A stretch of DNA of 64,000 nt from Alphaproteobacteria bacterium (GTDB taxonomy: Bacteria > Pseudomonadota > Alphaproteobacteria > Reyranellales > Reyranellaceae), in NCBI GenBank assembly GCA_017307275.1, contig JAFKFK010000025.1:31206-95205 (forward strand). The letters are read 5' to 3'. This document shows, piece by piece, positions 16,614 to 25,098 of the stretch. The notes beneath the pieces are model-generated. The model ran no database searches and was not told where the DNA came from. It was given only the letters and a program-made list of their open reading frames with translations. Each line of letters starts with the position of its first letter. The stretch's first letter is position 1. A program made the translations under genes and the position numbers.

Positions 16614-17171
16614 GTGAGAATTTTTCCTGTGCTCATATCGTCGGCCCTTGTGCTGGCATTCCTGCCTGCGGCGGCACAGCAAATCGCGGCTGTTCCGGCG
16701 AAGGTTGATTGCGCTGCCGATGAACCCGATCCTGTCCAGATCAGCTGGGATGCACCTTGCGAGCAGGGCAACTGGCTGTTCGAACCGGGAGTGGGCTGCC
16801 GCATGTGGGACTGGCATCCCGACCTCGAAGACAAGGCAAGCTGGACCGGCTCCTGTCGTGGTGCCTTGAAGGAAGGGACCGGCGTCGTGCAGTGGACCGA
16901 GCATGGAGAGCTCATCGACCGCTTCGAGGGAACCTATCGCAACGGTCGCCGGGAGGGCGCCGGACGCTATAGCTGGACCCCGACCGACTGGTTCGAAGGC
17001 ACCTACGCCAACGACGTCCCGAACGGTCCCGGCACTGTAAGTCTCGGTGGCATCACGCTCTCGGGGACCTGGCGCAACGGCTGTCTGGCCGTGGACGACA
17101 AGGTCGTGGCCGTCGGCGTTTCCCGCTCGAGCTGTGAGGGCACTCCCCGGGAAACGGCCAACCTGAAATAG
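16614..17171 (+). CDS. Exported MORN-repeat protein
   Basis: A protein of about 185 residues with signal peptide MRIFPVLISSALVLAFLPAAAQ, a Cys-containing middle region (VDCAADEPDPV, WDAPCEQGNWLFEP, GCRMWDW, GSCRG), and two or three MORN-type repeats: GTYRNGRREGAGRYSW, GTYANDVPNGPGTVSL and GTWRNGCL. MORN repeats form beta hairpins and usually mediate membrane or protein contacts. I use the GTG at 16614, which has GAGGGG at 16604-16609; a TTG at 16602 with its own GAGGGGG is an alternative. Export plus MORN repeats suggests a periplasmic or surface role. Confidence 0.7.
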   Translation: MRIFPVLISSALVLAFLPAAAQQIAAVPAKVDCAADEPDPVQISWDAPCEQGNWLFEPGVGCRMWDWHPDLEDKASWTGSCRGALKEGTGVVQWTEHGELIDRFEGTYRNGRREGAGRYSWTPTDWFEGTYANDVPNGPGTVSLGGITLSGTWRNGCLAVDDKVVAVGVSRSSCEGTPRETANLK

Positions 17172-17186
17172 GCTGGCCCCGGAGGC

Positions 17187-17211
17187 AGCTCAGCTCAGCT
17201 CAGCTCAGCTC
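17187..17211. repeat. Pentanucleotide tandem repeat, five agctc units
   Basis: Five perfect copies of agctc run from 17187 to 17211. The tract includes the last Ser codon and the stop codon of the downstream half-size chromate transporter gene on the minus strand. Change of copy number by slippage would alter the extreme C terminus and stop position of that protein. Confidence 0.85.
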
Positions 17212-17738
17212 AGGCCGAGATAGTGCATGCCCATGCCGATCAGGCCGGAGGCGACGATCGGGTAGGCGGGGTTGATCTTGGTCCGCCACAGCAGCAGGAA
17301 GACCGCGAGGCCGATGGCGCCATAGAAGATATCGGTGATGGCACCGATACCCATGATGATGGCGCCGGCCAGCACCAGCCCGACAGCGACGGAGCCCAAG
17401 CCCGTCTGGATTGCCGGCCGCCAGCGCCACGTGGCGAGATGCGTCCACAGACGGCCGACTGCGAAGGTAAGCAGGCCCGTCGGCAGGAAGAACGCTACTA
17501 ACGCCACGACCGCGCCGGGGATGTGACCGACGACGGCGCCGATCGACGCCACCATCATCATGTTGGGGCCGGGCGAGAGCTGGCCCAGGCTGTAGAAATG
17601 CAGGAGCTCCGGGAAAGTCACCCAGTGGTAGGTGTTGACCGTGAGTTCCTTGAGTTCGGGAAAGGCTGCCATGCCGCCGCCGATGGTCAGCAGCGACAGG
17701 TAGGAGAAGACCCCCGCGAGGTCCCAGAGCTGTTTCAT
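17205..17738 (-). CDS. chrA: Chromate transporter (CHR), half-size subunit 2
   Basis: A 177-residue half-size CHR-domain membrane protein. It contains LSLLTIGGGMAAFPELKEL, the FPELLHFYSLGQLSPGPNMMM motif (in parts), GAVVGHIPGAVVALVAFFLP and a final membrane pair ending MGMHYLGLS. CHR proteins export chromate or import sulfate-like oxyanions. Its ATG lies inside the stop codon of the partner gene (four-base ATGA overlap). Long-chain ChrA proteins fuse two such halves; here they are separate, so a heterodimer is expected. The stop codon lies in an agctc repeat. Confidence 0.87.
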   Translation of the reverse strand: MKQLWDLAGVFSYLSLLTIGGGMAAFPELKELTVNTYHWVTFPELLHFYSLGQLSPGPNMMMVASIGAVVGHIPGAVVALVAFFLPTGLLTFAVGRLWTHLATWRWRPAIQTGLGSVAVGLVLAGAIIMGIGAITDIFYGAIGLAVFLLLWRTKINPAYPIVASGLIGMGMHYLGLS

Positions 17739-18304
17739 CGCGGAGTCCTGTCCCGCGGCCGATGCCACCAGATCGCGACCGCCCCGGCGACCAGCAGTGC
17801 AATGGGCACCGACACCTTGAAGAACGCCACGGCCGCAGCCGTCGCGGCCACGAACAGATAGTCGGCCGGCGTCTTCAGGACCTTGGCGCCGAGCTGCACC
17901 ATCACGACGAGGATCAGGCCGACTGCACCGGCGGCGATCCCGTGCAGGAAGGCCTTCGACCAGGGATCGTCGCCGCCGATGCCGTAGGCGAAAGCCGCGC
18001 CCGTCATCAGGATCGCGCCCGGCAGGCACATGCCGAGGGTAGCGACCAGCGCACCCATGCCGCCGCGCAGCCGGTCGCCGACCAGGATCGACATGTTGGT
18101 GGCGTTGAGGCCGGGCAGGGTCTGGCTGATCGACAGCAGCTCGACGAACGCAAGATCGTCGAGCCAGCGGTGGCGAACGACCAGCCCGGTACGGAGATAG
18201 GCGACCACACCGCCACCCAGGCTGGTGGCACCCATCACCAGGAAGACCCAGAAGAGCTTTCCCAGCGACGGCGGTTCTGCAACTTGTTGAGGGGCGTCGT
18301 TCAT
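17735..18304 (-). CDS. Chromate transporter (CHR), half-size subunit 1
   Basis: A 189-residue half-size CHR-domain membrane protein. It has LFWVFLVMGATSLGGGVVAYL, the conserved DDLAFVELLSISQTLPGLNATN (in parts), GDRLRGGMGALVATLGMCLPG and a hydrophobic C-terminal half ending IWWHRPRDR. The ATG at 18304 overlaps the stop codon of the upstream gene by four bases and its own stop overlaps the start of subunit 2 by four bases. The three genes therefore form one tightly coupled operon. Confidence 0.87.
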   Translation of the reverse strand: MNDAPQQVAEPPSLGKLFWVFLVMGATSLGGGVVAYLRTGLVVRHRWLDDLAFVELLSISQTLPGLNATNMSILVGDRLRGGMGALVATLGMCLPGAILMTGAAFAYGIGGDDPWSKAFLHGIAAGAVGLILVVMVQLGAKVLKTPADYLFVAATAAAVAFFKVSVPIALLVAGAVAIWWHRPRDRTPR

Positions 18305-19251
18305 TCGTGGGCTTGTGGCGGATTGCCTTTGAGGCGGTAGACGGCGCCGGTCTTGGTGGTCGTGAGGGCGAGCCAGTCTCCGGCGGTCTGCTGCAGTTCC
18401 AGGAAGAACCGCTCGCAATGGTTCAGGGCCTTGTGGCTGATGTCCTCCGGCCCGGCGAAACGGAGCTGGAAGGCGAACTCTCCGACAAAGGCGTGATGGT
18501 CGCCGCGTGAGCGCCACAGGCCGAGATTGGCCGTCGCAGCCGTATGATGACCGAAGTCCAGCGTGCAGATGTCCTGCAGCAGTTCCTCGACGATGGTCTG
18601 GTTGACCAGGGAGACGTCATCGGGCCCATCGCAGGAAATCGAGGAGAGGGCCGGGAAGATCTTGGTGAGTTCGGGCAGGGACATGTGGCCGAGCGACGAC
18701 ATGACGACGCGTGCCGCCTCCGGGGCCTGACTCAGGCCGAACTCGACATTGTGCGAGAGCAGTCGCCGCATACCGCCGATCTTCTCCTTGAGCGGCATGA
18801 CTTCGAGCTTGAACTTGATCTTGTACTTGCCGTCGATCTGCGGCCGCACGTCGAGAGCCTGTGCCTTGGCCATGTCGTCGCTGCGGTACTTGAAGACGAT
18901 CTCCGGATCGCCGATGGCAAACCCGTCCTCGTAGGCGATGCGCCGCCGGACGATGAAGGCATTGTTGTAGAGATGGTAGCCGCCGGTATCGAGGAACAGG
19001 ACCTCGCGCACCTCGGGCCGCTGCATCAGCTTGGGCGTATGCTGAAAGCCGACCCCCGTCGTCTCGGCGGCGCGCTGCACCAGGGCGGCGAACTCCTTGA
19101 AGACGTGCGCGGACGTAAAGCGGTCAGGCTTCAGAATCAATTTGCACTGGAGATAGCCTATCTCGTCACAGCGGCGTCCATCTGCATAGGTGCTCGCCTG
19201 ACGCTCGCCCAGCCAGGTCGCGATCTGGCCGTCTACGTGGTTGTGATGCAT
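18301..19251 (-). CDS. Hypothetical protein, possible CYTH/triphosphate-tunnel-like fold
   Basis: A 316-residue soluble protein of no family I can name with certainty. It has alternating strands rich in basic and acidic residues: GYLQCKLILKPDRF, EVLFLDTGGYHLYNNAFIVRRR, PEIVFKYRSDD and GKYKIKFKLEVMPLKEK. This order resembles CYTH/triphosphate tunnel enzymes (an FDT..LxxxxxxLRxR strand pair), but the N-terminal ExExK signature is not seen, so this is a guess. The start at 19251 is preceded by AAGGGAGCAGGA. The gene is coupled to the two chromate transporter genes by an ATGA overlap, suggesting a shared role. Confidence 0.6.
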   Translation of the reverse strand: MHHNHVDGQIATWLGERQASTYADGRRCDEIGYLQCKLILKPDRFTSAHVFKEFAALVQRAAETTGVGFQHTPKLMQRPEVREVLFLDTGGYHLYNNAFIVRRRIAYEDGFAIGDPEIVFKYRSDDMAKAQALDVRPQIDGKYKIKFKLEVMPLKEKIGGMRRLLSHNVEFGLSQAPEAARVVMSSLGHMSLPELTKIFPALSSISCDGPDDVSLVNQTIVEELLQDICTLDFGHHTAATANLGLWRSRGDHHAFVGEFAFQLRFAGPEDISHKALNHCERFFLELQQTAGDWLALTTTKTGAVYRLKGNPPQAHE

Positions 19252-19282
19252 TCCTGCTCCCTTGATGCAAGGTATCGCGCGC

Positions 19283-19594
19283 TCATTGTCCTGTCATCTG
19301 CGCTGCACTGGATTGATCTGCCCGACCGAAGGTCTCGACCTTTCCGTCGATGAAGCAGACGTAGTAGCGGTCCGACATGGTCCAGGGCGTGCGCTGCCAG
19401 AAGTCCTTCAGCACGGTGTAGTAGGAGCAGTCCTTGCCGGGCGAATAGGCCGAGCTCTCCGAGGGACCCAGGACGGCCTGGACCTGATCGCGGCTCATGC
19501 CGGCATGCAGCCGCTCGACGTTGTCGCCGTGCACGCAAGCCCCCAGTAGAGCCGCAAGCAGGATGGTGGAAAGCAGCGCGAGATGATGCTTCAT
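19283..19594 (-). CDS. BamE/SmpA-like small lipoprotein
   Basis: A 103-residue lipoprotein. The signal sequence MKHHLALLSTILLAALLGAC has a lipobox LLGAC. The mature part has VERLHAGMSRDQVQAVLGPS, the helix-loop seen in SmpA/OmlA (BamE) domains, then CSYYTVLKDFWQRTPW and a strand YYVCFIDGKVETFG. It is transcribed toward the chromate operon and divergent from the aminotransferase gene. Membership in the wide BamE-like superfamily is good; involvement in the Bam complex is not implied. Confidence 0.75.
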   Translation of the reverse strand: MKHHLALLSTILLAALLGACVHGDNVERLHAGMSRDQVQAVLGPSESSAYSPGKDCSYYTVLKDFWQRTPWTMSDRYYVCFIDGKVETFGRADQSSAAQMTGQ

Positions 19595-19696
19595 CTCCTT
19601 CTCCCTAAGCGATTAGTCAGGCTTGGCCTCACCGCCAACAATTGTCGGGCAGGTGGACCGCTGGCGCAATTCCAGACGATGCGCTAGGTCGGAAGG

Positions 19697-20908
19697 ATGC
19701 AAGATCAGACCAGATTTGTCGCGCCGGGCATTGCTGCCTCGTTGAGCGGCGCCACTGCCGGCATGTCCGATACCCCCATTGCCGAAGTGTCTATGTCGGT
19801 GTTCGGCGATCCCGATGTCGTGCCGCTGTGGTTCGGCGAAAGCGATCTGGTGACTCCCGATTTCGTGCGCGATGCCGCGGCCAAGGGGCTGCAGGCCGGC
19901 GAAACCTTCTATACGTGGCAGCGCGGCATCCCCGAGCTGCGCGCCGCACTCGCGGCCTATACGGAGCGGCTCTACCGCATCAAGTGCCCGCCCGACCGCA
20001 TCACGGTGACGACGGGCGGCATGCAGGCGATCCTGCTCACCTGCCAGCTTCTGCTCGATCCGGGCGACAATATCGTGATCGTGTCGCCGATCTGGCCGAA
20101 CATCACCTCTGCCACCAAGCTGGTGGGCGGCGAGCCGAAGTATGTCGCGCTGGATCGTACCCCAACCGGTGGCTGGACGCTCGACCTCCAGAAAGTCTTC
20201 GATGCCGTCGACGCGCGTACGCGCGCGATCTTCGTCAACTCGCCGGGCAACCCGACGGGCTGGACGATGACGGCGGAGGAGCAGCGCGTGCTTCTCGATT
20301 TCGCGAAGAAGCGTGGTCTCTGGATCATGGCCGACGAGGTCTATGCGCGGCTGATCTATAGCAAGCGTCCTGACGGACGGCAGGTCGCGCCGTCCTTCCT
20401 CGAACAGGCAGGCCCCGACGATCCGCTGATCGTGCTCAATAGCTTCTCCAAGCCCTGGGCGATGACGGGGTGGCGGTTGGGCTGGCTGACGCATCCCGCG
20501 CAGCTCGGCGAGCAGTCCGCCAAGCTGGTCCAGATCAATACGTCGGGTGTGCCGGGCTTCCTGCAGCGGGGCGGCATCGCGGCGGTCGAGAAGGGCGACG
20601 CCTTCGTCACCGAGATGGTCGAACGCTGCCGTGCCGGCGGCGAGCTGGTGTTCCAGCGGCTCTCGGCCTTACCGCGGGTTACGATCTCGCGGCCGGAGGC
20701 GGCCTTCTATGCCTTCTTCTCGGTCGACGGCGTGACGGACACGCTCGGCTTCTGCAAGACGCTGGCGAAGAAGTACAAGGTCGGTCTCGCGCCGGGTGAA
20801 GCGTTCGGGCCGGGTGGCCAGGGCAACATACGCCTCTGCTTCGCGTCCAGTGCAGAGCGGCTGAGCAAGGGCCTGGATCGCATCGAAGCGGCGATCAAGG
20901 CATCATGA
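19697..20908 (+). CDS. Class I/II PLP-dependent aminotransferase
   Basis: A 403-residue fold-type I aminotransferase. The PLP lysine is Lys252 in LNSFSKPWAMTGWRLG; other conserved elements are FYTWQRGIPELRAAL, VTTGGMQAI, FVNSPGNPTGWTM, IMADEVYARLIY and the C-terminal arginine in NIRLCFASS. It should move the amino group of an amino acid (aspartate-, alanine- or aromatic-type) to a keto acid in the cytoplasm. The following ABC exporter genes begin only seven bases downstream, yet a functional link is not evident. Confidence 0.9.
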   Translation: MQDQTRFVAPGIAASLSGATAGMSDTPIAEVSMSVFGDPDVVPLWFGESDLVTPDFVRDAAAKGLQAGETFYTWQRGIPELRAALAAYTERLYRIKCPPDRITVTTGGMQAILLTCQLLLDPGDNIVIVSPIWPNITSATKLVGGEPKYVALDRTPTGGWTLDLQKVFDAVDARTRAIFVNSPGNPTGWTMTAEEQRVLLDFAKKRGLWIMADEVYARLIYSKRPDGRQVAPSFLEQAGPDDPLIVLNSFSKPWAMTGWRLGWLTHPAQLGEQSAKLVQINTSGVPGFLQRGGIAAVEKGDAFVTEMVERCRAGGELVFQRLSALPRVTISRPEAAFYAFFSVDGVTDTLGFCKTLAKKYKVGLAPGEAFGPGGQGNIRLCFASSAERLSKGLDRIEAAIKAS

Positions 20909-20915
20909 TGCCAGC

Positions 20916-21689
20916 ATGGCGAATGTTCCTTCCATCGAGGTCCAGCACCTCCGCAAGGTGTATGGCGAGGTCGTCGCCGTCGACGATCTGACCTTCTCCG
21001 TGCCGCGCGGCACGGTGCTCGGTCTGCTGGGTGGCAATGGCGCCGGCAAGACGACGACGATTGCAATGTTGCTCGGCCTGCTCGAACCCACGGCGGGGAG
21101 CATCAGCATCCTCGGCATCGACATGCTGAAGCGCCGCTACGCGGCGCTGCCGCGCATGAACTTCTCCTCGCCTTACGTCGACCTGCCGCATCGGCTGACG
21201 GTGCGGCAGAACCTGATGTTCTACGGCGGCCTCTACGGCGTGAAGGACCTCAAGGCGCGGATCGTCGAGGTGGCGCGCCAGATGCAGGTCGAGCCGTTCC
21301 TCGACCGTCAGGCCGGCAAGCTGTCGGCCGGGCAGAAGACGCGCGTGGCGCTGGCCAAGGCGCTGATCAACAAGCCCGACGTGTTGTTGCTCGACGAGCC
21401 GACGGCCTCGCTCGATCCGGACACGGCCGACTGGGTGCGCGGCTATCTCGAGGAGTACCAGCATGAGACGCACGCTACGATCCTGCTGGCTTCGCACAAC
21501 ATGGGTGAGGTCGAGCGGCTCTGCGACGACGTGATCCTGCTGCAGGCGGGCAAGGTCTTCGAACGCGGCAGTCCGCGCGAGCTGATCGAGCGGTTCGGCC
21601 GCGAGGACATGGAGGAGGTGTTCCTCGACATGGCGCGCGGCCGCGGCCGCGGACTCGACGCCCTGAAGAAGCCGGGAGTAACGCCATGA
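20916..21689 (+). CDS. ABC transporter ATP-binding protein (ABC-2 type exporter)
   Basis: A 257-residue ATPase of the DRA/ABC-2 group. It has Walker A GGNGAGKTTT, the signature as KLSAGQKTRVALAKAL, Walker B VLLLDEPTASLDPD and the H-loop LLASHNMGEVERL. The signature LSAGQ rather than LSGGQ is common in this exporter class. It is coupled by an ATGA overlap to the permease at 21686. The substrate is unknown; lipids, polysaccharides or drugs are typical. Confidence 0.9.
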   Translation: MANVPSIEVQHLRKVYGEVVAVDDLTFSVPRGTVLGLLGGNGAGKTTTIAMLLGLLEPTAGSISILGIDMLKRRYAALPRMNFSSPYVDLPHRLTVRQNLMFYGGLYGVKDLKARIVEVARQMQVEPFLDRQAGKLSAGQKTRVALAKALINKPDVLLLDEPTASLDPDTADWVRGYLEEYQHETHATILLASHNMGEVERLCDDVILLQAGKVFERGSPRELIERFGREDMEEVFLDMARGRGRGLDALKKPGVTP

Positions 21690-22483
21690 GCGGTTCGCTG
21701 CGCCGGATCTTCGCGCTGGTTATGCGCCACATCCATCTGTGGAGCGGGTCGGTGATGCGCATCGTCGATTCGATCTACTGGCCGGCCGTGCAGATGGTCA
21801 TGTGGGGCTTCCTGACCCAGTTCCTGGCCAACCAGACCTCGTATGTCGGCCATGCCGCGGGCGTGCTGCTGGCCGGCCTACTGCTGTGGGAACTCGTGGT
21901 GCGCGGCAACCTATCGCTCAGCATCGCCTTCCTTGAGGAGATGTGGTCGCGCAACCTCGGCCATCTCTTCGTCAGTCCCATTCGGTCGTGGGAGATGGCG
22001 GCCGGCATCGTGATCGTGGCGCTGCTGCGCACCTTGCTCGGCATGGTGCCGGTGTCGCTGCTGGCCTGGGCCTTCTTCGGCTACTCGATCTACACGCTCG
22101 GCCTGCCGCTGGTTGCCTTCTTCGTGATCCTGCAGATGTTCTCGTGGTCAATCGGGCTCGCCATGTCGGGGCTGGTGATGAGGGTCGGCCAGAGTGCGGA
22201 GACCTTCGCCTGGGCCGCCGTCTTCATCCTGATGCCGGTGAGCGGCGTCTACTATCCGATCTCGGTCTTGCCGCAGTGGCTGCAGGTCATCGCCTGGGGC
22301 GTGCCGACCTCCTATGTCTTCGAGGGCATGCGGTCGATCCTGGCGGAGGGAACCGTGCACTGGGATCTGATGGCGTTCGCCTTCGGCCTGTCGATCGTCT
22401 ATCTGATCGTAGGCTTCCAGGTGTTCCAGTGGTTCTTCCGGTCCTCGCGCCGGGCAGGGTCGCTGCTGGGACAGGGGGAGTAG
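21686..22483 (+). CDS. ABC-2 type transporter permease
   Basis: A 265-residue membrane protein with about six hydrophobic segments, including AAGVLLAGLLLWELVVRGNL, FLEEMWSRNLGHLFVSPI and the ABC-2 conserved AVFILMPVSGVYYPISVLPQ, where the permease family has its typical PLSGVFYP-like motif. The start overlaps the stop of the ATPase gene by four bases. With that ATPase it should form a homodimeric exporter in the inner membrane. Confidence 0.88.
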   Translation: MSGSLRRIFALVMRHIHLWSGSVMRIVDSIYWPAVQMVMWGFLTQFLANQTSYVGHAAGVLLAGLLLWELVVRGNLSLSIAFLEEMWSRNLGHLFVSPIRSWEMAAGIVIVALLRTLLGMVPVSLLAWAFFGYSIYTLGLPLVAFFVILQMFSWSIGLAMSGLVMRVGQSAETFAWAAVFILMPVSGVYYPISVLPQWLQVIAWGVPTSYVFEGMRSILAEGTVHWDLMAFAFGLSIVYLIVGFQVFQWFFRSSRRAGSLLGQGE

Positions 22484-22513
22484 AGTAGGGTCGACCGTTC
22501 ACCGAGGTGAGAG

Positions 22514-22894
22514 ATGTCCAAGCATGCTGTGTTGCCCATCCTGATCGCGCTTGCCGCCGCAGCCTGCGTCACGACAACCTCCCAGACGCCGCCGACGCCG
22601 AAACCGGCGTGGACGAGCATCTACACCGTGCCGCTCGATTACATGGTGAGTTGCCTGTCGCAGCCGGCCGGCGAGGGCTTCGTGGTGGCCCAAACACCGT
22701 CGCCGCAGCCGGGCGTCACCGCCATCTCCTACGTGCCGCGCAGCGCCCCGCAGGCCGAGTCGCGCTATCTCGTGAGCCGCGTGCCCGACGGCACCCTTCA
22801 GGTGAGCTGGCAGCGGCTGGGCAGTGTCGGCGGCCTCGACTGGCTCGACGTGCAGGCTCGCGAGCGCGCCAATCGCTGCGGCGGCACGGCCTAA
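22514..22894 (+). CDS. Putative lipoprotein, unknown function
   Basis: A 126-residue lipoprotein: MSKHAVLPILIALAAAACVT with lipobox AAAC, then a Thr/Pro linker (TTTSQTPPTPKPAW) and a small domain with VPLDYMVSCLSQPAGEGF, VTAISYVPRSAPQAES and LQVSWQRLG. A GAGGTGAGAG leader precedes the ATG. I do not recognise the domain. Its stop codon overlaps the stop region of the convergent methyltransferase gene by four bases. Confidence 0.7.
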   Translation: MSKHAVLPILIALAAAACVTTTSQTPPTPKPAWTSIYTVPLDYMVSCLSQPAGEGFVVAQTPSPQPGVTAISYVPRSAPQAESRYLVSRVPDGTLQVSWQRLGSVGGLDWLDVQARERANRCGGTA

Positions 22895-23703
22895 GGCCGC
22901 CGAGGGCCTGTCGCTCCAGGCGCCACCGCTTTCAGCCAGAACAACGGCTGCCGGATCGTCAGTGATCCGGCTCGGCGATCGTCGGCGTGGAGGCGATGTA
23001 GTTTCTGCCGAGCCGCTGCAATGCTGAAATCAGGATAAACAAACGGCAGGTTCTTCAGATACCAGGCGAGGGCGCCGACATCGGCGAACTCGATGGTCTC
23101 GAAGCCCTCGGCCTTCTCGGTGACAGTGAAGCCAGCCCTTTCGAGCTGCCGAACCGCAAAGGCCAGGTCCCACGCGACCGGAACCGAGGGAGCGGGCGCG
23201 TCGAAGAGGCGATAGAAATCGTCCGCGCCACTGGAGGCGACTTGCTGGGTGAGAAATATCCCACCTGGCGCGAGCACCCGCAGCACCTCGCTCGGCACAT
23301 AGGATTCGTGGCGGCTGATGACGAGGTGAAAGTCATCAGCCGGAAATGGCAGAATGCCTTCTGGAGAAAAATCCTCCTGATCGATGTTATCGGGTGCGCC
23401 GTGCGCGGCAATCACATCGATCCCGCGCGGTTCGAGCCGGGCGCGTGCCACTGGAACGTTGGGCGACCATCCCTCCGTTGCGACCGTTCGTGTCGGAAGG
23501 TGCGGCCGTTCACTCAGCCATTCGCCACCGCCGGTGCCGAGGTCCAGAAGATCGGGCGAGAGACGGGCATGGGCGTCGACGATCGCTCCGAAATCCCAGG
23601 GTGGCGTGATCCGTATGCGCTGGTCATAGGAGACATCCCACCCGACGAAGGGCCGCCGCTCTGCTTCTTCCAGCAGGGCGTTGAAATCGTGGCCGATCGT
23701 CAT
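22891..23703 (-). CDS. SAM-dependent methyltransferase
   Basis: A 270-residue class I methyltransferase. Motif I is LLDLGTGGGEWLSE, followed by TVATEGWSPNVPVARARL, an acidic motif II region FPADDFHLVISRHESYVP and the post-II LRVLAPGGIFLTQQV. The start ATG at 23703 overlaps the stop of the upstream acetyltransferase gene (ATGA), so I reject the longer upstream reading frame. The substrate is unknown; neighbours offer no clear hint beyond a cell-wall peptidase two genes upstream. Confidence 0.85.
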   Translation of the reverse strand: MTIGHDFNALLEEAERRPFVGWDVSYDQRIRITPPWDFGAIVDAHARLSPDLLDLGTGGGEWLSERPHLPTRTVATEGWSPNVPVARARLEPRGIDVIAAHGAPDNIDQEDFSPEGILPFPADDFHLVISRHESYVPSEVLRVLAPGGIFLTQQVASSGADDFYRLFDAPAPSVPVAWDLAFAVRQLERAGFTVTEKAEGFETIEFADVGALAWYLKNLPFVYPDFSIAAARQKLHRLHADDRRAGSLTIRQPLFWLKAVAPGATGPRRP

Positions 23704-24230
23704 GTGGCCTTTGGTTGCTCGGCGGCTCCACTTGGCAGGCGCAACGCCATCAGGACTTCGTTGACATAGCCAGCCAACGTCTTGAGGGCGCGGGGCTCTA
23801 CGCCATAGGCGGTAAATCCGAATTTCGTGTAGAGCGCGATTGCGGCGTCGTTGCCTTCGACGACCGTAAGCGTGAGCTGCTCGACGACGTCTTGCGCCGC
23901 TTCTATCAGTGCGGCGACGAGCGCCGATCCCGCGCCGCGGCCCTGCCAGGCAGGTTCGACATAGAAGCCCCAAATGAAGGCCTTGTGAGAGACCTTCGGG
24001 CCGGCTTCCCGTTTCAACCCGGCCATGCCGACGATGCGCCGATCATCGTAGGCGCCGAACACGACGGATGCGGAGAGCCCATCGGCGAACGCGCTGACCG
24101 GCCGCGCCGCCTCGATCTCGTAGGTCGAGCCGAACGCATCCGGCGCGGTCCTGAGCGCGGCAAGTCGAATGGTGCGAAATGCCTCGGCGTCGGATGGCAG
24201 GAGGCGAGAGATTCTGAAAGAGCCTGACAT
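23700..24230 (-). CDS. GNAT family N-acetyltransferase
   Basis: A 176-residue GNAT acetyltransferase. It starts FRISRLLPSDAEAFRTIRLAAL, has the acetyl-CoA motif A as IWGFYVEPAWQGRGAGSALV and motif B as NDAAIALYTKFGFTAYG. Its ATG is directly adjacent to the stop codon of the MepA gene (TAGATG) and its stop overlaps the methyltransferase start. The acceptor is unknown. Confidence 0.88.
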   Translation of the reverse strand: MSGSFRISRLLPSDAEAFRTIRLAALRTAPDAFGSTYEIEAARPVSAFADGLSASVVFGAYDDRRIVGMAGLKREAGPKVSHKAFIWGFYVEPAWQGRGAGSALVAALIEAAQDVVEQLTLTVVEGNDAAIALYTKFGFTAYGVEPRALKTLAGYVNEVLMALRLPSGAAEQPKAT

Positions 24231-25061
24231 CTAGCGCGCGTTGAGCACCGCCTGACACGCAGCGGGCAGCTTGGGGCGATAGGGCTTGGGCGGACCGGGA
24301 GGCGGCGGCGTGGGCGGGGCCTTGCGGAACCACGACTCCAGCGCTTCGCCGCAGCCGTCGTCGTCGGAGTAGGTGGCCTGCGGCTGGCATTGCGGATTGC
24401 CGGGCGGACAGTAGAGCCGGACATGGAAATGCTCGTCATGTCCGTACCAGGGCACCAGCTTGCGCAGCCAGCTCCGGTTGCCGGTCGCCGTGTTGCAGAT
24501 CCGTTGCTTGATCCACTTGTTCACGAACATGCGATCGAGGTTGGGCATCTCCGCGGCGGTGCGCAGGAGCAGCACATGCTGCTGGGAGAACACCGAGTCG
24601 TCGATGCCGCTGTCGTTGGAGAGTACCAGCGAACGCAGGCGGGGGTTCTCGCGCTCCGCTGGCGTACGCCGTGCGCCAGGCTGGCGCTCGAACCAGATGT
24701 CGGCGTCGAGACCGACCTGATGGCTGGCGTGGCCCGAGGGAGCAGGACCGCCACGCGGCTGACCGAGGTCGCCGATATAGAGATGCGCCTGACCCGCGGC
24801 GCGTATCTTCTCGGCGAGGGTCGTGATGAAGTCGACCGTGACGGGTTGGCCCCAGTAGCGGTTGCGGCTGATCCGGATCGCCTCGTAGCCGGGGCCGTCC
24901 AGCGGCAGGGCCTGAGCGCCCTGCAGACAACCTGCAGTGTAGAATCCGATGGATTGGGGCGGGCCGGGCGCCGGTGTGGCGACATCGGCCCAATCGTTCG
25001 CCGCCGCTTCGGCAGCCATCAAGAGGAAGCCCGCGAGCAGCGGAATGACCAAACGCATCAT
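24231..25061 (-). CDS. mepA: Penicillin-insensitive murein endopeptidase
   Basis: A periplasmic LAS-type metallopeptidase that cleaves D-Ala-meso-DAP cross-links in peptidoglycan. From the ATG at 25061 the protein has 276 residues and a signal peptide MMRLVIPLLAGFLLMAAEAAAN. Zinc ligands are His114 and Asp121 in GHASHQVGLDAD and His211 in GHDEHFHVRLY. Cysteines near both ends and the SIGFYTAGCLQGAQALPLDG segment match MepA. A proline-rich tail (KAPPTPPPPGPPKPYRPK) is an addition at the C terminus. The divergent enoyl-CoA hydratase gene starts only 37 bases away. An in-frame ATG at 25100 exists but would place extra residues before the signal peptide. Confidence 0.9.
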   Translation of the reverse strand: MMRLVIPLLAGFLLMAAEAAANDWADVATPAPGPPQSIGFYTAGCLQGAQALPLDGPGYEAIRISRNRYWGQPVTVDFITTLAEKIRAAGQAHLYIGDLGQPRGGPAPSGHASHQVGLDADIWFERQPGARRTPAERENPRLRSLVLSNDSGIDDSVFSQQHVLLLRTAAEMPNLDRMFVNKWIKQRICNTATGNRSWLRKLVPWYGHDEHFHVRLYCPPGNPQCQPQATYSDDDGCGEALESWFRKAPPTPPPPGPPKPYRPKLPAACQAVLNAR

Positions 25062-25098
25062 CTTGTTGGCAGGATAGTCGCTCGTTAAGACTTTGCCC

